Shown in pieces: positions 26,703 through 36,761 of a stretch of DNA of 51,717 nt. Position numbers and translations under genes: made by a program. Position 1 is the stretch's first letter, and each line of letters starts with the position of its first letter. The notes under the pieces were generated by a model that was not told where the DNA came from, searched no databases, and saw nothing but the letters and a program-made list of their open reading frames with translations. The stretch covers positions 1 to 51,717 of the forward strand of contig JAUUZN010000008.1 of assembly GCA_030589945.1 (NCBI GenBank), written 5' to 3'. Origin of the DNA: Gammaproteobacteria bacterium. GTDB taxonomy: Bacteria; Pseudomonadota; Gammaproteobacteria; Enterobacterales; GCA-2746155.

Positions 26703-28697
26703 AGCAAGTAGCTCTTCAGCCTGCTCAACAACATTTTCAACCGTAAATCCAAAGTGTTCAAATAATACATTGCCCGGTGCAGATTCACCAAAGGTATCCA
26801 TTGCAATAACTCGACCCGTTAGTCCCGTGTAACGGTACCAAAGACCAGGATGCCCCGCTTCAATAGCGATTCGATTAGTTACAGCACTTGGCAATACAGA
26901 TTCTTTATATTCTGCAGACTGTTTTTCGTACTCTTCATGGCAAGGTAATGAAACCATACGCACCTTATGACCCTTCGCAGTCAAGGCTGCTGCGGATTCC
27001 ATTGCAAGCCCCACTTCTGATCCTGTTGATATAATGATTATTTCAGGCTCGCCTTCACAATCACTGAGGATGTAACCACCCTTATAGATATTATCAATTT
27101 GCTGTTGAGTTCTATTCTGGTGACTCAAGGTTTGACGTGAGAAGATGAGTGCAGAAGGTCCATCTTTTCGTGCTACAGCGCTGTGCCACGCAACCGCAGA
27201 CTCCACTGTATCGGAAGGTCTCCAAGTATTGAGGTTCGGTGTGCTTCTCAGACTCGCCACCTGTTCAACAGGCTGATGAGTTGGGCCATCTTCACCTACA
27301 CCGATTGAATCGTGTGTGTAGACAAAAATGGTACGAAGTTTCATCAACGCAGCCATGCGAACGGCATTCCGTGCATATTCCATGAACATCAAAAAGGTGC
27401 CGCCGTAGGGAATGAATCCACCGTGTAAGGTGATGCCGTTCATAATGGCTGACATAGCAAACTCACGCACGCCATAATTGATGTAATTGCCATCAAAGTC
27501 TGTCGCCGTGATAGGTTTTGAGTTTTTCCATTTTGTTAGGTTAGAGCCTGCTAAATCTGCTGAGCCGCCCAATAATTCAGGAAGTAGTGGGCCAAGAACC
27601 TGAAGAGAATTTTCTGACGCTTTACGCGATGCGATATCAGCGCCGTCATCAGCAAGTTGCTTAATAAAATCTTGCATGTTTTGGTCAAAATCTTTGGGTA
27701 GGTCGCCGTTTAGTCGTCGTTTCAATTCATCCGCTGCTTGAGGGTTAGCTTCTGAATAGGCAATAAACCGGTCATTCCATTGTTGCTCACTGGCACTGCC
27801 TTTTTCTCTACAATCCCACTCAGCATAGATTTCTTCAGGGATTTCAAAATCACCATATTTCCAACCGAGTTTTTCACGAGTCGCAATGATTTCTTCAGGT
27901 CCAAGAGGGGCGCCGTGACAATTGTGTGTTCCTGCCTTATTTGGAGAGCCAAATCCAATGACTGTTTTACAACAAATCATCGTTGGTTTATTCGTTTCTG
28001 CCTTTGCAGCTTCTATTGCTGCATTTATTGCGCTCGCATCATGACCGTCAACATCTCGAATGACATGCCAGCCGTATGACTCGAAGCGCATGCCAGTATC
28101 ATCGGTGAACCAACCTTCAACCTCACCGTCAATTGAAATGCCATTGTCATCCCAGAAGCAAATGAGTTTACCAAGACCTAAGGTACCAGCAAGTGAGCAG
28201 GCTTCATGGGAAATACCTTCCATTAAACAACCATCACCCAAAAAGACGTAGGTGTTGTGATCAATCAGGTTAAAACGCTCTGTGTTATAGCGCGCTGCAA
28301 GCATTTTTTCACCAATTGCAAATCCAACAGCATTGGTGATCCCCTGTCCTAATGGTCCAGTTGTGGTTTCAATACCAGCGGTATAACCGTGCTCTGGATG
28401 CCCTGGGGTTTTTGAATCTAGGGTTCTAAAACTTTTTAAATCATCAATGGTCAGAGGATAGCCTGTGAGATGAAGCAACGAGTAGATGAGCATGGAGCCG
28501 TGTCCATTAGACAGTACAAAACGGTCTCGATTCACCCAATCTGGGTTATTTGGACTATGCTGTAGATGGTCTCGCCAGAGGACTTCGGCAATATCAGCCA
28601 TACCCATAGGTGCGCCAGGGTGACCTGAATTAGCCTTCTGTACCGCGTCCATACTTAGTGCTCTAATTGCGTTAGCTCGATCCTGTCTTGTAGACAT
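26700..28697 (-). CDS. tkt: Transketolase
   Basis: The 665-residue enzyme has the expected length. Signatures are [43 protein letters not shown], the thiamine-diphosphate motif [14 protein letters not shown]...ICFWDDN, and [19 protein letters not shown]. It transfers two-carbon units in the pentose phosphate pathway. On the minus strand TATAAT occurs at 28776-28771, upstream of the start, as a candidate -10, but the -35 is poor. It heads the tkt-gapA-pgk-fba cluster. Confidence 0.97.
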   Translation of the reverse strand: MSTRQDRANAIRALSMDAVQKANSGHPGAPMGMADIAEVLWRDHLQHSPNNPDWVNRDRFVLSNGHGSMLIYSLLHLTGYPLTIDDLKSFRTLDSKTPGHPEHGYTAGIETTTGPLGQGITNAVGFAIGEKMLAARYNTERFNLIDHNTYVFLGDGCLMEGISHEACSLAGTLGLGKLICFWDDNGISIDGEVEGWFTDDTGMRFESYGWHVIRDVDGHDASAINAAIEAAKAETNKPTMICCKTVIGFGSPNKAGTHNCHGAPLGPEEIIATREKLGWKYGDFEIPEEIYAEWDCREKGSASEQQWNDRFIAYSEANPQAADELKRRLNGDLPKDFDQNMQDFIKQLADDGADIASRKASENSLQVLGPLLPELLGGSADLAGSNLTKWKNSKPITATDFDGNYINYGVREFAMSAIMNGITLHGGFIPYGGTFLMFMEYARNAVRMAALMKLRTIFVYTHDSIGVGEDGPTHQPVEQVASLRSTPNLNTWRPSDTVESAVAWHSAVARKDGPSALIFSRQTLSHQNRTQQQIDNIYKGGYILSDCEGEPEIIIISTGSEVGLAMESAAALTAKGHKVRMVSLPCHEEYEKQSAEYKESVLPSAVTNRIAIEAGHPGLWYRYTGLTGRVIAMDTFGESAPGNVLFEHFGFTVENVVEQAEELLA

Positions 28698-28953
28698 AAT
28701 TCTCTCCTCTGTACGTTAGGCAACTAGATTAATGAACCTACAATGCGCCTTGATTTCTAAAAATGGCCTCATTATACTCAGATTACATTAGTAAAAGCTA
28801 ATATTAAATGGCCGGACGGTCATTCATAGCTTTATAGCACCTAATAAAATCAAATGTTAGATACTAACTTTCACTATAACCAAATCATTTAAAATTTGTT
28901 ATCATTTATTTAATAAAAGTACAGTTTGTCGCCTTATTTAAACCGAGAAAACT

Positions 28954-30147
28954 ATGTCAGATTTCGCAAAAACCAAAGCGCTATTTCATCTACCCAAGGA
29001 TGTTATTTATCTTGATGGAAATTCTCTAGGTCCGCTACCTAAAAAAGCGACAGATAAAGTCGCTAATATGATGCAGTCTGAATGGGGTGAAATGCTCATT
29101 GGTGCGTGGAATGAGGCAAAGTGGATGGATCTGTCTAAATCGGTGGGTAATCGAATTGCCAGGTTGATCGGCGCCGAGGAAAATCATCTGATTATGGGCG
29201 ATACCTTGTCGATAAAGGTCTATCAGGCTCTAGCATCGGCACTAGAAATTAACGATGAGCGTAAAATTATTTTATCTGATACGGGTAATTTTCCATCAGA
29301 TTTATACATGGCACAAGGATTAGTAAAAACACTGAAACAGGATTACCAATTAAAACTGGTTGAACCCCATGAGGTACTCGAAAATCTCAGTACAGATATT
29401 GCCGTTTTGTTGCTCACCGAAGTCGATTATCGTACCGGTGGTAAACACAATATGGTTGAATTGACACAAAAGGCTCGAGGGATGGGTATTATCACCGTTT
29501 GGGATTTAGCCCATTCAGCGGGGGCGATAGAGGTCGATCTAATGGCGGCAAATGTTGATTTTGCTGTGGGATGCACTTACAAATATCTCAATGGTGGACC
29601 CGGTTCACCGGCATTTATTTATGTGGCACCACGATTTTCCCAAATTGCACAACCTGCACTTTCTGGATGGCTAGGTCATGATGCACCCTTTGACTTTGAT
29701 CTCGATTATCGTGCTGCGAATGGAATTGATCGGATGCGTGTTGGGACTCCTCCGGTGATTGCCCTTAAATGTCTAGAATCGGCACTTGATATTTGGGAAC
29801 AGGTTTCAATGGCAGACGTCCGCGCAAAGTCGATTGAATTGTCGAGCCTTTTCATTGAAGAAGTGAGGCGAAGATGCCCTACGCTTACTTTGGTAAGTCC
29901 TGAGGATCCTGCCTTACGAGGTTCTCAAGTTTCTTTTAAATTTGATCATGGTTATGCAGCCATTCGCGCTTTGATTGACCGCAAAGTCATTGGTGACTTT
30001 AGAGCTCCAAATATAATGCGCTTTGGCATCACGCCGCTTTATATTGATGAAACAGACATTATTTCAGCTGCAAAAATGATTGGAAAGGTGATTAACAATA
30101 AATTGTGGGACAGGGATGAATACCATCAGCGCGCCAATGTTACCTAA
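28954..30147 (+). CDS. kynU: Kynureninase
   Basis: The 397-residue PLP enzyme has IYLDGNSLGPLPK at the start, VIWDLAHSAGA-type segment (TVWDLAHSAGAIEVDL), the lysine region CTYKYLNGGPGSPAF, and C-terminal FRAPNIMRFGITPLY. It cleaves kynurenine to anthranilate and alanine. No other kyn gene is in view, so it may act on host- or diet-derived kynurenine or with genes elsewhere. It is divergent from tkt, and the promoter lies in the AT-rich 256-base gap. A 16-bp tandem repeat starts in its last codons. Confidence 0.92.
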   Translation: MSDFAKTKALFHLPKDVIYLDGNSLGPLPKKATDKVANMMQSEWGEMLIGAWNEAKWMDLSKSVGNRIARLIGAEENHLIMGDTLSIKVYQALASALEINDERKIILSDTGNFPSDLYMAQGLVKTLKQDYQLKLVEPHEVLENLSTDIAVLLLTEVDYRTGGKHNMVELTQKARGMGIITVWDLAHSAGAIEVDLMAANVDFAVGCTYKYLNGGPGSPAFIYVAPRFSQIAQPALSGWLGHDAPFDFDLDYRAANGIDRMRVGTPPVIALKCLESALDIWEQVSMADVRAKSIELSSLFIEEVRRRCPTLTLVSPEDPALRGSQVSFKFDHGYAAIRALIDRKVIGDFRAPNIMRFGITPLYIDETDIISAAKMIGKVINNKLWDRDEYHQRANVT

Positions 30148-30217
30148 TACTAATGTAACCTAGTACCAGTGTTACCTAGTACTAACGTCACCTAGTACCA
30201 GTGTCACCTAGTGTAAG
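30142..30217. repeat. 16-bp tandem repeat at the 3' end of kynU
   Basis: Four full units start at 30142, 30158, 30174 and 30190, each opening ACCTA.TAC.A, with a partial fifth from 30206. Neighbouring units differ by a few bases. The first unit covers the last Thr codon and TAA stop of kynU, so the array begins inside the gene. It ends just before the radA stop (convergent). Confidence 0.92.
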
Positions 30218-30223
30218 TAGCCT

Positions 30224-31594
30224 TTAAAAAAGATTGTCGATTAACTGTTGAACACTTTTTACGGGAATAATGGTTAACCCTTCTATGGGTTTTTTAGGAG
30301 CGTTCGCCACGGGAATAATGGCTTTCTTAAAACCATGTTTAACCGCTTCACGAAGGCGCTCCATGCCGTTAGGCACGGGTCGCACTTCACCAGCCAAGCC
30401 CAATTCACCGAATATGAGTAATTCACGATCGAGTGGCCTGTCTCTCAGGGATGAAAGAATTGCAGAAAGAACGGGTAAGTCTGCACCGGTTTCCATCACC
30501 CGAACACCACCTACTACATTAAGAAAGACATCCTGATCATGGGTGCTAATTCCTCCATGTCGACTTAATACGGCAAGCAACATTGCGAGTCTGGTTTGAT
30601 CAAGACCCACAGCAATGCGTCGTGGATTTCCTAGACTACTGTCATCCACCAGCGCTTGAACCTCAACTAACAAGGGACGACTGCCTTCCCAAGTTGCAGT
30701 AACCACACTGCCCGGCACTGGCTCACCATATCCTGCTAAAAATATTGCTGAGGGGTTGAGTATTTCTTTTAAACCGCCGTCGGTCATTGCAAAAACACCC
30801 AGTTCATTCACCGCACCAAAGCGATTTTTAACCGCACGCACCACTCGATATCGAGAATCTGACTGTCCTTCAAAATATAAAACTGCATCAACCATATGTT
30901 CAAGCACCCGGGGGCCAGCCAGTGCGCCATCTTTGGTAACATGGCCCACCAAAAACACGGTGGTACCCGTCTGTTTGGCAAATCGCACAAGCTGAGCAGC
31001 ACTTTCTCTGACCTGTGCCACGCCTCCTGGGGCCGATTGAAGTTGCTCTGTATGTGTCGTTTGGATAGAATCAACCACCATGACACTTGGCTTTTCAATA
31101 CCGGCGATTGCGGTGATCCTCTCAACGGATGTTTCAGCGAGCAATCGTAACTTGTCAACAGGTAAACCCAGTCGGTGTCCTCGCAAACCTACCTGTTTTG
31201 GAGATTCCTCACCGGTGATATAGAGAACTGGACGCTCAAGACTTATCTGACAAAGGCTCTGTAGTAGCAGTGTCGATTTGCCCACTCCCGGATCACCACC
31301 AATGAGAACCACTGAACCCGGCACAATGCCACCCCCGAGTACGCGATCCATTTCTTGCATGCCGGAGGGAAATCGAGGTTCATCTTTTACATTAATCTGC
31401 GACAAGGTTTGCACCTTTGCCTGCTCACCACTATAGCCCTTAAATCGTGGAGACTGTGGTTTGTCAGTGGTATTAACCGATTCTTCAAGGGTATTCCAAG
31501 CGCCACAATCTGAACACTGACCGCTCCATTTATTATGCTCGGTACCACATTCTAGACAGTTGAAAATAACTTTTACTTTTGCCATCTGGCTCAT
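30224..31594 (-). CDS. radA: DNA repair protein RadA
   Basis: The 456-residue protein has the RadA layout: an N-terminal four-Cys zinc finger (CLECGTEHNKWSGQCSDCG), a RecA-like ATPase with Walker A GGDPGVGKST near residue 95, the RadA-specific VKNRFGAVNELGVF motif, and a Lon-protease-like C-terminal domain. RadA is a helicase that drives branch migration in recombination. It converges on kynU and diverges from the secreted-protein pair at 31742. A second in-frame Met three codons later is an alternative start. Confidence 0.96.
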   Translation of the reverse strand: MSQMAKVKVIFNCLECGTEHNKWSGQCSDCGAWNTLEESVNTTDKPQSPRFKGYSGEQAKVQTLSQINVKDEPRFPSGMQEMDRVLGGGIVPGSVVLIGGDPGVGKSTLLLQSLCQISLERPVLYITGEESPKQVGLRGHRLGLPVDKLRLLAETSVERITAIAGIEKPSVMVVDSIQTTHTEQLQSAPGGVAQVRESAAQLVRFAKQTGTTVFLVGHVTKDGALAGPRVLEHMVDAVLYFEGQSDSRYRVVRAVKNRFGAVNELGVFAMTDGGLKEILNPSAIFLAGYGEPVPGSVVTATWEGSRPLLVEVQALVDDSSLGNPRRIAVGLDQTRLAMLLAVLSRHGGISTHDQDVFLNVVGGVRVMETGADLPVLSAILSSLRDRPLDRELLIFGELGLAGEVRPVPNGMERLREAVKHGFKKAIIPVANAPKKPIEGLTIIPVKSVQQLIDNLF

Positions 31595-31741
31595 TTTCCT
31601 AAATACGTTTGACGATCATTCATTTAAGGCTTGCTGACCCTTGAGTAGAATTTTATTATAATGACACTCGTTTATATTACAATTAATAATAACAGTTACC
31701 TTTTATACACATTAAGGCTTAGTTCTACAGCGGAAAAACAA

Positions 31742-32995
31742 ATGCAAACAAATGCTTCTTTTAAAAGATTCTCAGTACTGCTTTTAATCCTTTTATTCCT
31801 AGGACTCAATATTAGTTTGCTTGCAGACAATCGGTTCATGGGAACTTCTTTGATGAGCACTCAAAGCACATCAGAGAAATCTTATTACACTGTTGCACAG
31901 TCTAACTCTGTCCTGGGCGGTGAACTTGCAGTATCTGAATGGCAACGTTTTGTGGGAACGACCACAGTCAATGAACAGATCAACAGATTACAAAACTGGG
32001 TCGATGATGAAACACTTGAACCGCTTATCAAAGAAAAATTATTGTTTGATGCGACCCTTACTTTTCGAAATGTTCATTTTAGTTCAACGGAGTCCCAGTT
32101 GCTCGGTAGAAATGCAATGGAGTCACTTTTAACGTATCAATCTAGGGCTTACCTACCTCTTTGGGATGCCGGTAGGCAACTTCAAATTGCTGCCTTTCAA
32201 GTTGCTGCATCGGCTCAAGCAACACTGATACATTGGAATATTGAAAATGAATATCGACAATCCTCAGCATTAGCAGAACTCGAACCCAGAGTCTTTCTTA
32301 AGCAGCTTGCTAAATTAACGACAATGCAAAAATCATTCACTCAACATTCTGAGTTTGTAAAATCTAAGGTTCACCAATCCATCCTTGGCTTTAAAAAGAC
32401 TCTTGACATGGCGAGCATAGAAACCTTAAACAGTCTCAGTATTGAATTACAAAATCGGACACTTATCATCTCAGATCATGCTCTTTTGATCCTCGCCCAA
32501 AAGCTCTCTAACATTAATTTGTTCCAAAGATTATTCACTCAATATTCTTCGGGATCGATTGATCAGACAAAAATTATCAGTGCTCTCAGTCATCTTCCTG
32601 ATAATTTTTCTGTTGAAGAAAAAGTGGCGCTACTCAAGATTGCTATGACCAGTGATGATTTAAGAAGTCCGAGCATTTTAATTCTTGGACAATTTGTTGA
32701 TGCAGGTGCTGGAGTTCTTCAGAAACTCAATAGTGAACTGTCCGATGCTAAGTTTGGTGGTGCAGCCGCTAAAGCGATGAGCCAAAGCACTGATTTATTG
32801 ACCCTTGAGCTGCTTCAAAAAAATCTACAGAGTGATGACATGCTTGTTGTGCGACGCTCACTTTTAACGCTCTATTTTATCAAAAATAAAGAGGCATCAA
32901 ACACACAGTTAAAGGCCTTAGTGCTGTTACAGCGCTTTCACAAAGATACACACAACCCTCAACTCAAAAGAGAGGTTGCGCAATGGCTGCTCTAA
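31742..32995 (+). CDS. Exported hypothetical protein
   Basis: The frame is open from 31661, but ATG 31742 starts a typical signal peptide (RFSVLLLILLFLGLNISLLA) and follows GGAAAAA, so I prefer it, giving 417 residues. I do not recognise a family. The mature part is mostly helical by appearance, and the C-terminal third (QFVDAGAGVLQKLNSELSD... LLQKNLQSDDMLVVRRSLLTLYF) looks like HEAT-type repeats. It overlaps the M14 carboxypeptidase gene by 13 bases, so the two are probably co-translated. It may be a partner or chaperone of that enzyme, which is inference from coupling only. Confidence 0.7.
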   Translation: MQTNASFKRFSVLLLILLFLGLNISLLADNRFMGTSLMSTQSTSEKSYYTVAQSNSVLGGELAVSEWQRFVGTTTVNEQINRLQNWVDDETLEPLIKEKLLFDATLTFRNVHFSSTESQLLGRNAMESLLTYQSRAYLPLWDAGRQLQIAAFQVAASAQATLIHWNIENEYRQSSALAELEPRVFLKQLAKLTTMQKSFTQHSEFVKSKVHQSILGFKKTLDMASIETLNSLSIELQNRTLIISDHALLILAQKLSNINLFQRLFTQYSSGSIDQTKIISALSHLPDNFSVEEKVALLKIAMTSDDLRSPSILILGQFVDAGAGVLQKLNSELSDAKFGGAAAKAMSQSTDLLTLELLQKNLQSDDMLVVRRSLLTLYFIKNKEASNTQLKALVLLQRFHKDTHNPQLKREVAQWLL

Positions 32996-34905
32996 TTTTG
33001 CTGATCGAAGCCCTGACAGGCTGTGTTTCTCGTTGGGCGAAGCATGTTATTGTTTTATCAATATTATTGAGTATCAATAGCTCTGCAACTACCTGGACTT
33101 ATACTGAAAACACCAGTGGAGTGAATGTCTTCGCGCTCGGTTATCCTGTTCCCTTGCCCATAGATTCATTACTTCCAGTCGATGGGTTTCGCAGTTACGG
33201 AAATCTCCATGCACGTCATCAGGATCTCATGTTAATGAGTGATAGGATGACGGGAACCATCGTTGGGCAAACCACCAATGGTCGAGATATTTGGGCCTAT
33301 CAACTCAGTGATGCAAATAGCACTACTGTCGAAGGAAGCATTATTGAGCCTGCAGTTCTGCAAAATGGTGGTATCCACGCCCGTGAATGGTCAACCCCAG
33401 AAATTACAACCGCCATTATTGAGCGACTCATTGAAAATGAGGATGATCATTGGCTGTACCAGTACCTTCTTGAAAATCTAAATATCATCATCCAGCCCGT
33501 TGAAAATATTGACGGCTTCTTACAAACCCAGCGCTTCCCCAATACTGTTTTACAAACCCAGTCAGCGGATGATCCAACAAACTGGCCCCGTGATGGTCGT
33601 ATGCGCCGAAAAAACATGCACAATGTTGACGAGTTATTGACTACCGAGGATGACGGCATGTTCGGCGTTGATTTAAATCGAAACAACCCTCCTTACTGGA
33701 ACAGTAGTAATCGCTCATCGAGCAATGAAGATTCGATTGTTTATCATGGTAGCAGCGAAGCATCTGAACCTGAAACAAATGCACTTCAGGCCGCAGCGTT
33801 TCTTGGGCCAGCATCACGATTGCGATTTTATGTGGACACCCACTCGTTCAGTCAACTTTGGTTTGTCCCTCAGACGAACAATCAAAGCCGTAATAGGACA
33901 GCCTCAGAAGTTGCAAGTATCATGCGAGTCGCAACGAACAATACCTACGCCATCAGTCTTACCGAAGGTAATGGCGGCATTGGTTCAACTGATGAGTATT
34001 TTGCCGAAACCTATCAAATACCCTCATTCACTTTAGAAACTGAACCCGGTAATACGGGTAGCGTTCAATACGGTGGCAATGGTGTGTCTCATTCAGGATT
34101 TATTTTACCTCAGCTTGAAATTAATCGTGTTCGAACCGAACTCACCGATGCAAGTATTGTTGCCTGGTACATGCAGGCTGGCCCACCAACCTTAATTGCA
34201 GTAGAAATTAAAGATGTTGATAGTGGTACCGTTGTGTACTCAGGGCAATGGGATGTTAGCTCGCCTACCGAGCGCGTTTGGAATGAAGGCAGCAACTCAG
34301 GACTTCAAGCAAACGGTCATTATCAAGTTTGGGCAGCCTATAATAAACCCATGCGGTGGCTCAATGAGTTGGGTGAGATCAGCAACTTTAAAAGCATGTC
34401 AGTACCATTGGCACCGCAATTTGCAATTGAGGGGCTCTCAGCATCACAACAGGTTTTTAATCAATCGGTCAGTAGCAATGCCAATAATTGGTTATTACAA
34501 CCTGGTGGTGTAGGAGTGGGATATCTCAACTATGCAAGTGATGCATTTATGATTGATTTTACTCTCAATGGTTCCATTGAGCCATCATCAAGTACGTTGC
34601 TTAGTCTGGTGTTCAATAACCAAGATTTTGTTGGTAAGCGTAATGACGCTGCACCCGCAACGGTGGTGGATTGGTCATCGAATTGGGTCAATTATGAAAA
34701 TAGCGTTGGTACAAATGGTGAAAATGGTGGCGTTGATAGAACTCTTCGCCTAATTGATGATAATAGTCCAGGATTTCAGGCTCCAGTATCAACAACCAGT
34801 CCACCCAATTCAGGTTCAAATCCAACGGTAAAACGTTCGGGAGGATCCTTTGAATTTGCAGTTATTGTTGTTTTGATACTGAGTCTATTCCGACGGCGGA
34901 TTTAG
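32983..34905 (+). CDS. Secreted M14 zinc carboxypeptidase with GlyGly-CTERM anchor
   Basis: The 640-residue protein has an N-terminal hydrophobic segment (HVIVLSILLSINSSA, about 21-35) and then an M14 catalytic domain. Zinc and substrate residues are visible: HARE at 132-135, DLNRN at 230-234, DTHSF with His287, and the catalytic Glu in FTLETEP (about E352). A beta-rich region follows the enzyme domain. The end, after SGGSFEFAVIVVLILSLFRRRI, is a Gly-rich turn, a membrane helix and an Arg cluster. This is the GlyGly-CTERM sorting signal, which in relatives is cut by rhombosortase after type II secretion. It likely removes C-terminal residues of extracellular peptides. It is translationally coupled to the preceding exported protein. 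Confidence 0.87.
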   Translation: MAALILLIEALTGCVSRWAKHVIVLSILLSINSSATTWTYTENTSGVNVFALGYPVPLPIDSLLPVDGFRSYGNLHARHQDLMLMSDRMTGTIVGQTTNGRDIWAYQLSDANSTTVEGSIIEPAVLQNGGIHAREWSTPEITTAIIERLIENEDDHWLYQYLLENLNIIIQPVENIDGFLQTQRFPNTVLQTQSADDPTNWPRDGRMRRKNMHNVDELLTTEDDGMFGVDLNRNNPPYWNSSNRSSSNEDSIVYHGSSEASEPETNALQAAAFLGPASRLRFYVDTHSFSQLWFVPQTNNQSRNRTASEVASIMRVATNNTYAISLTEGNGGIGSTDEYFAETYQIPSFTLETEPGNTGSVQYGGNGVSHSGFILPQLEINRVRTELTDASIVAWYMQAGPPTLIAVEIKDVDSGTVVYSGQWDVSSPTERVWNEGSNSGLQANGHYQVWAAYNKPMRWLNELGEISNFKSMSVPLAPQFAIEGLSASQQVFNQSVSSNANNWLLQPGGVGVGYLNYASDAFMIDFTLNGSIEPSSSTLLSLVFNNQDFVGKRNDAAPATVVDWSSNWVNYENSVGTNGENGGVDRTLRLIDDNSPGFQAPVSTTSPPNSGSNPTVKRSGGSFEFAVIVVLILSLFRRRI

Positions 34906-34927
34906 TCTAGATAACTGTACTCATGGG

Positions 34928-35797
34928 TTAATTTTTTGCTGCGTACAGGGCTAACAGTTCTGTCACCTCAGATCGCTTTGAGCCTTTACAGCTGATCATC
35001 CTTTGCACCTTAAACCGTTCGATTTTTGCATGCTGATAAATTTCTTTAGTCAAGGCATTTTCATGATTTGAAATCAATACTGGCACTCCCCGCTCTGAAA
35101 GTTTATACGCCTTGATAGATAGCTGTAACTGACTGTCGAGTCCAAAACCTTCCTTTGTATAACTTGTAAAATTTGAACTGTCTGACAAAGGAACATAGGG
35201 AGGATCGCAATAAACCACATTGTTGCGTCGCGCTCGATTCATCAGCTCGTTAAAAGAGCAACAAACAAAGATTGCGCGTTTTGATTTTTCTGAAAAAGCG
35301 CTCATCTCATCACTTGGATAATAGGGCTTTTTATAGCTCCCAAAGGGTACATTGAGTTGTCCCGATTGATTGTATCGACAAAGACCATTATAACCGTGGC
35401 GATTTAGGTAAATGAATAAAGCTGATTTTTCACGACCTTTAGGTATTTTATTAAACTGATCACGCCAATGGTAATAAGCCGTCTTTGAATTTTCTTCTTG
35501 AATGAACCAATCCTTGGCATATTGGATGAACTTATCGCCATTTTGTTTAAGTTGTTCGTAAAGATCAATTAAGTCTGGATTAATATCACCCAGAAGATAT
35601 GAGTCGTAGTCGGTATTTAGAAAAACAGCACCCGAGCCCATAAAGGGTTCGATGAGACGATTGCCTTCGGGTAGTAATTTACTGATACGATCAATAAGTC
35701 GAAACTTACCACCCGCCCATTTTAAAAAAGGACGAATTGCCTTTGGACTCTTTTGTAGAGAATGAAGCGGCTTAGAATGAATAGGTTTAGAGGGCAA
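34928..35797 (-). CDS. dam: DNA adenine methylase (GATC)
   Basis: The 289-residue protein matches Dam: FLKWAGGK at 24-31 (SAM-binding), EPFMGSGAVFLN at 50-61, LCRYNQSGQLNVPFG, and the catalytic DPPY at 198-201. It methylates adenine in GATC and serves mismatch repair and replication timing. No ATG or GTG lies before the conserved start FLKWAGGK; the frame opens after a TAG with TTG at 35797 as the only standard start, and I see no clear ribosome binding site. It converges with the carboxypeptidase gene 22 bases away. Confidence 0.93.
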   Translation of the reverse strand: MPSKPIHSKPLHSLQKSPKAIRPFLKWAGGKFRLIDRISKLLPEGNRLIEPFMGSGAVFLNTDYDSYLLGDINPDLIDLYEQLKQNGDKFIQYAKDWFIQEENSKTAYYHWRDQFNKIPKGREKSALFIYLNRHGYNGLCRYNQSGQLNVPFGSYKKPYYPSDEMSAFSEKSKRAIFVCCSFNELMNRARRNNVVYCDPPYVPLSDSSNFTSYTKEGFGLDSQLQLSIKAYKLSERGVPVLISNHENALTKEIYQHAKIERFKVQRMISCKGSKRSEVTELLALYAAKN

Positions 35798-35852
35798 AAG
35801 AGTGATTAACTATATCGGCAAATGATGCCCAGCAGTGTAACAGGATTATACT

Positions 35853-36710
35853 TTATGCAGAAGCGCTGATCTGTCCGCCCACCTGCTCAGTAGCATCCGT
35901 GGCTAAAGCTGAAAGTAGGCGACCACCTGAAAAGGAAGAGCCAGATTCTAGGGATGGAGTGTTGTCGATTTCTTCACCGTTAATTCTTGCCTGAGTATCT
36001 GCATTACTCTGTCTAATTTTATCGGCAGCCAGTTGTGCAATTTCAAACCGAGCTTTTGAGGCGAGAGCCTGAGCCGATGATGCAATACGTCTATCTGTTG
36101 GAGATGGGTTTGCTGGAGCTAGTGCTGCACGAGCGACCTGCTCAGATTTTCTTAATGTGGCTTCAGGAGTTCCCGCAGCCGAGGTATCAATAGGCACTTC
36201 GCCGGCAACTGCATAACGTACACCATTGGGTCCGGTCTTAAAGGTAAAACTGGGTGAACCTGCATAGGCGCCACCGACACTTGCATGAGCCTGTTCATGA
36301 GCCTTAACTTTCCTGTCGATTGATACCAGCTTTTGAATGATTGCTTGATCTTCTGCAGCCTGTGCCCGCTCTTGTCTTACTTGGTTAGGGTTTTGTGCAG
36401 ATGCTTGCTGCGCGACTTCTTGAATATCTTTCTGATCGGTTGATGGTCCGGAAGTAGAACCATCTGAAGACGAGTCCGTATCTCTGCCTTTCGCGCCAAA
36501 GATTTGATCACGTAATTCTGCAGTTTTAGTACTAGGATCTGAGCCTGCAAGAAATTGGCCTGTTGCAGCACCTTGATTTTTTGATGACTCAGCAGTAGCA
36601 ACACTTTGAGGAATGGTCTCAACAAATTTATTTTGCACAGCAAGTGACTCATTCGGTAAATTTGCCGAACTCGATGCTGTTACACTAATGGGTGAAGGAC
36701 CAATAACCAT
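35853..36710 (-). CDS. SprA-related putative metalloprotease
   Basis: The 285-residue protein has a low-complexity Ser/Gln-rich N-terminal part (1-115) and a conserved core with KAHEQAHASVGGAYAGSPSFTFKTGPNGVRYAVAGEVPID. HEQAH (138-142) is an HExxH zinc motif. The rest (TPEATLRKSEQVARAALAPANPSPTDRRIASSAQ) is the family signature seen in SprA-related proteins. These proteins are small, their role is not established, and there is no signal peptide. It lies 51 bases downstream of a small FlgC-like gene, and the two probably form a unit. Confidence 0.8.
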   Translation of the reverse strand: MVIGPSPISVTASSSANLPNESLAVQNKFVETIPQSVATAESSKNQGAATGQFLAGSDPSTKTAELRDQIFGAKGRDTDSSSDGSTSGPSTDQKDIQEVAQQASAQNPNQVRQERAQAAEDQAIIQKLVSIDRKVKAHEQAHASVGGAYAGSPSFTFKTGPNGVRYAVAGEVPIDTSAAGTPEATLRKSEQVARAALAPANPSPTDRRIASSAQALASKARFEIAQLAADKIRQSNADTQARINGEEIDNTPSLESGSSFSGGRLLSALATDATEQVGGQISASA

Positions 36711-36761
36711 ACTATCTCTCTAAAACGACTATTTCTCTATACGACTAGCAATAAACGATGA

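Noticed and set aside
36377-36652. 91-residue minus-strand frame inside the SprA-like gene
   Set aside because: It lies entirely within the low-complexity part of the SprA-like gene in another frame and has no conserved features.
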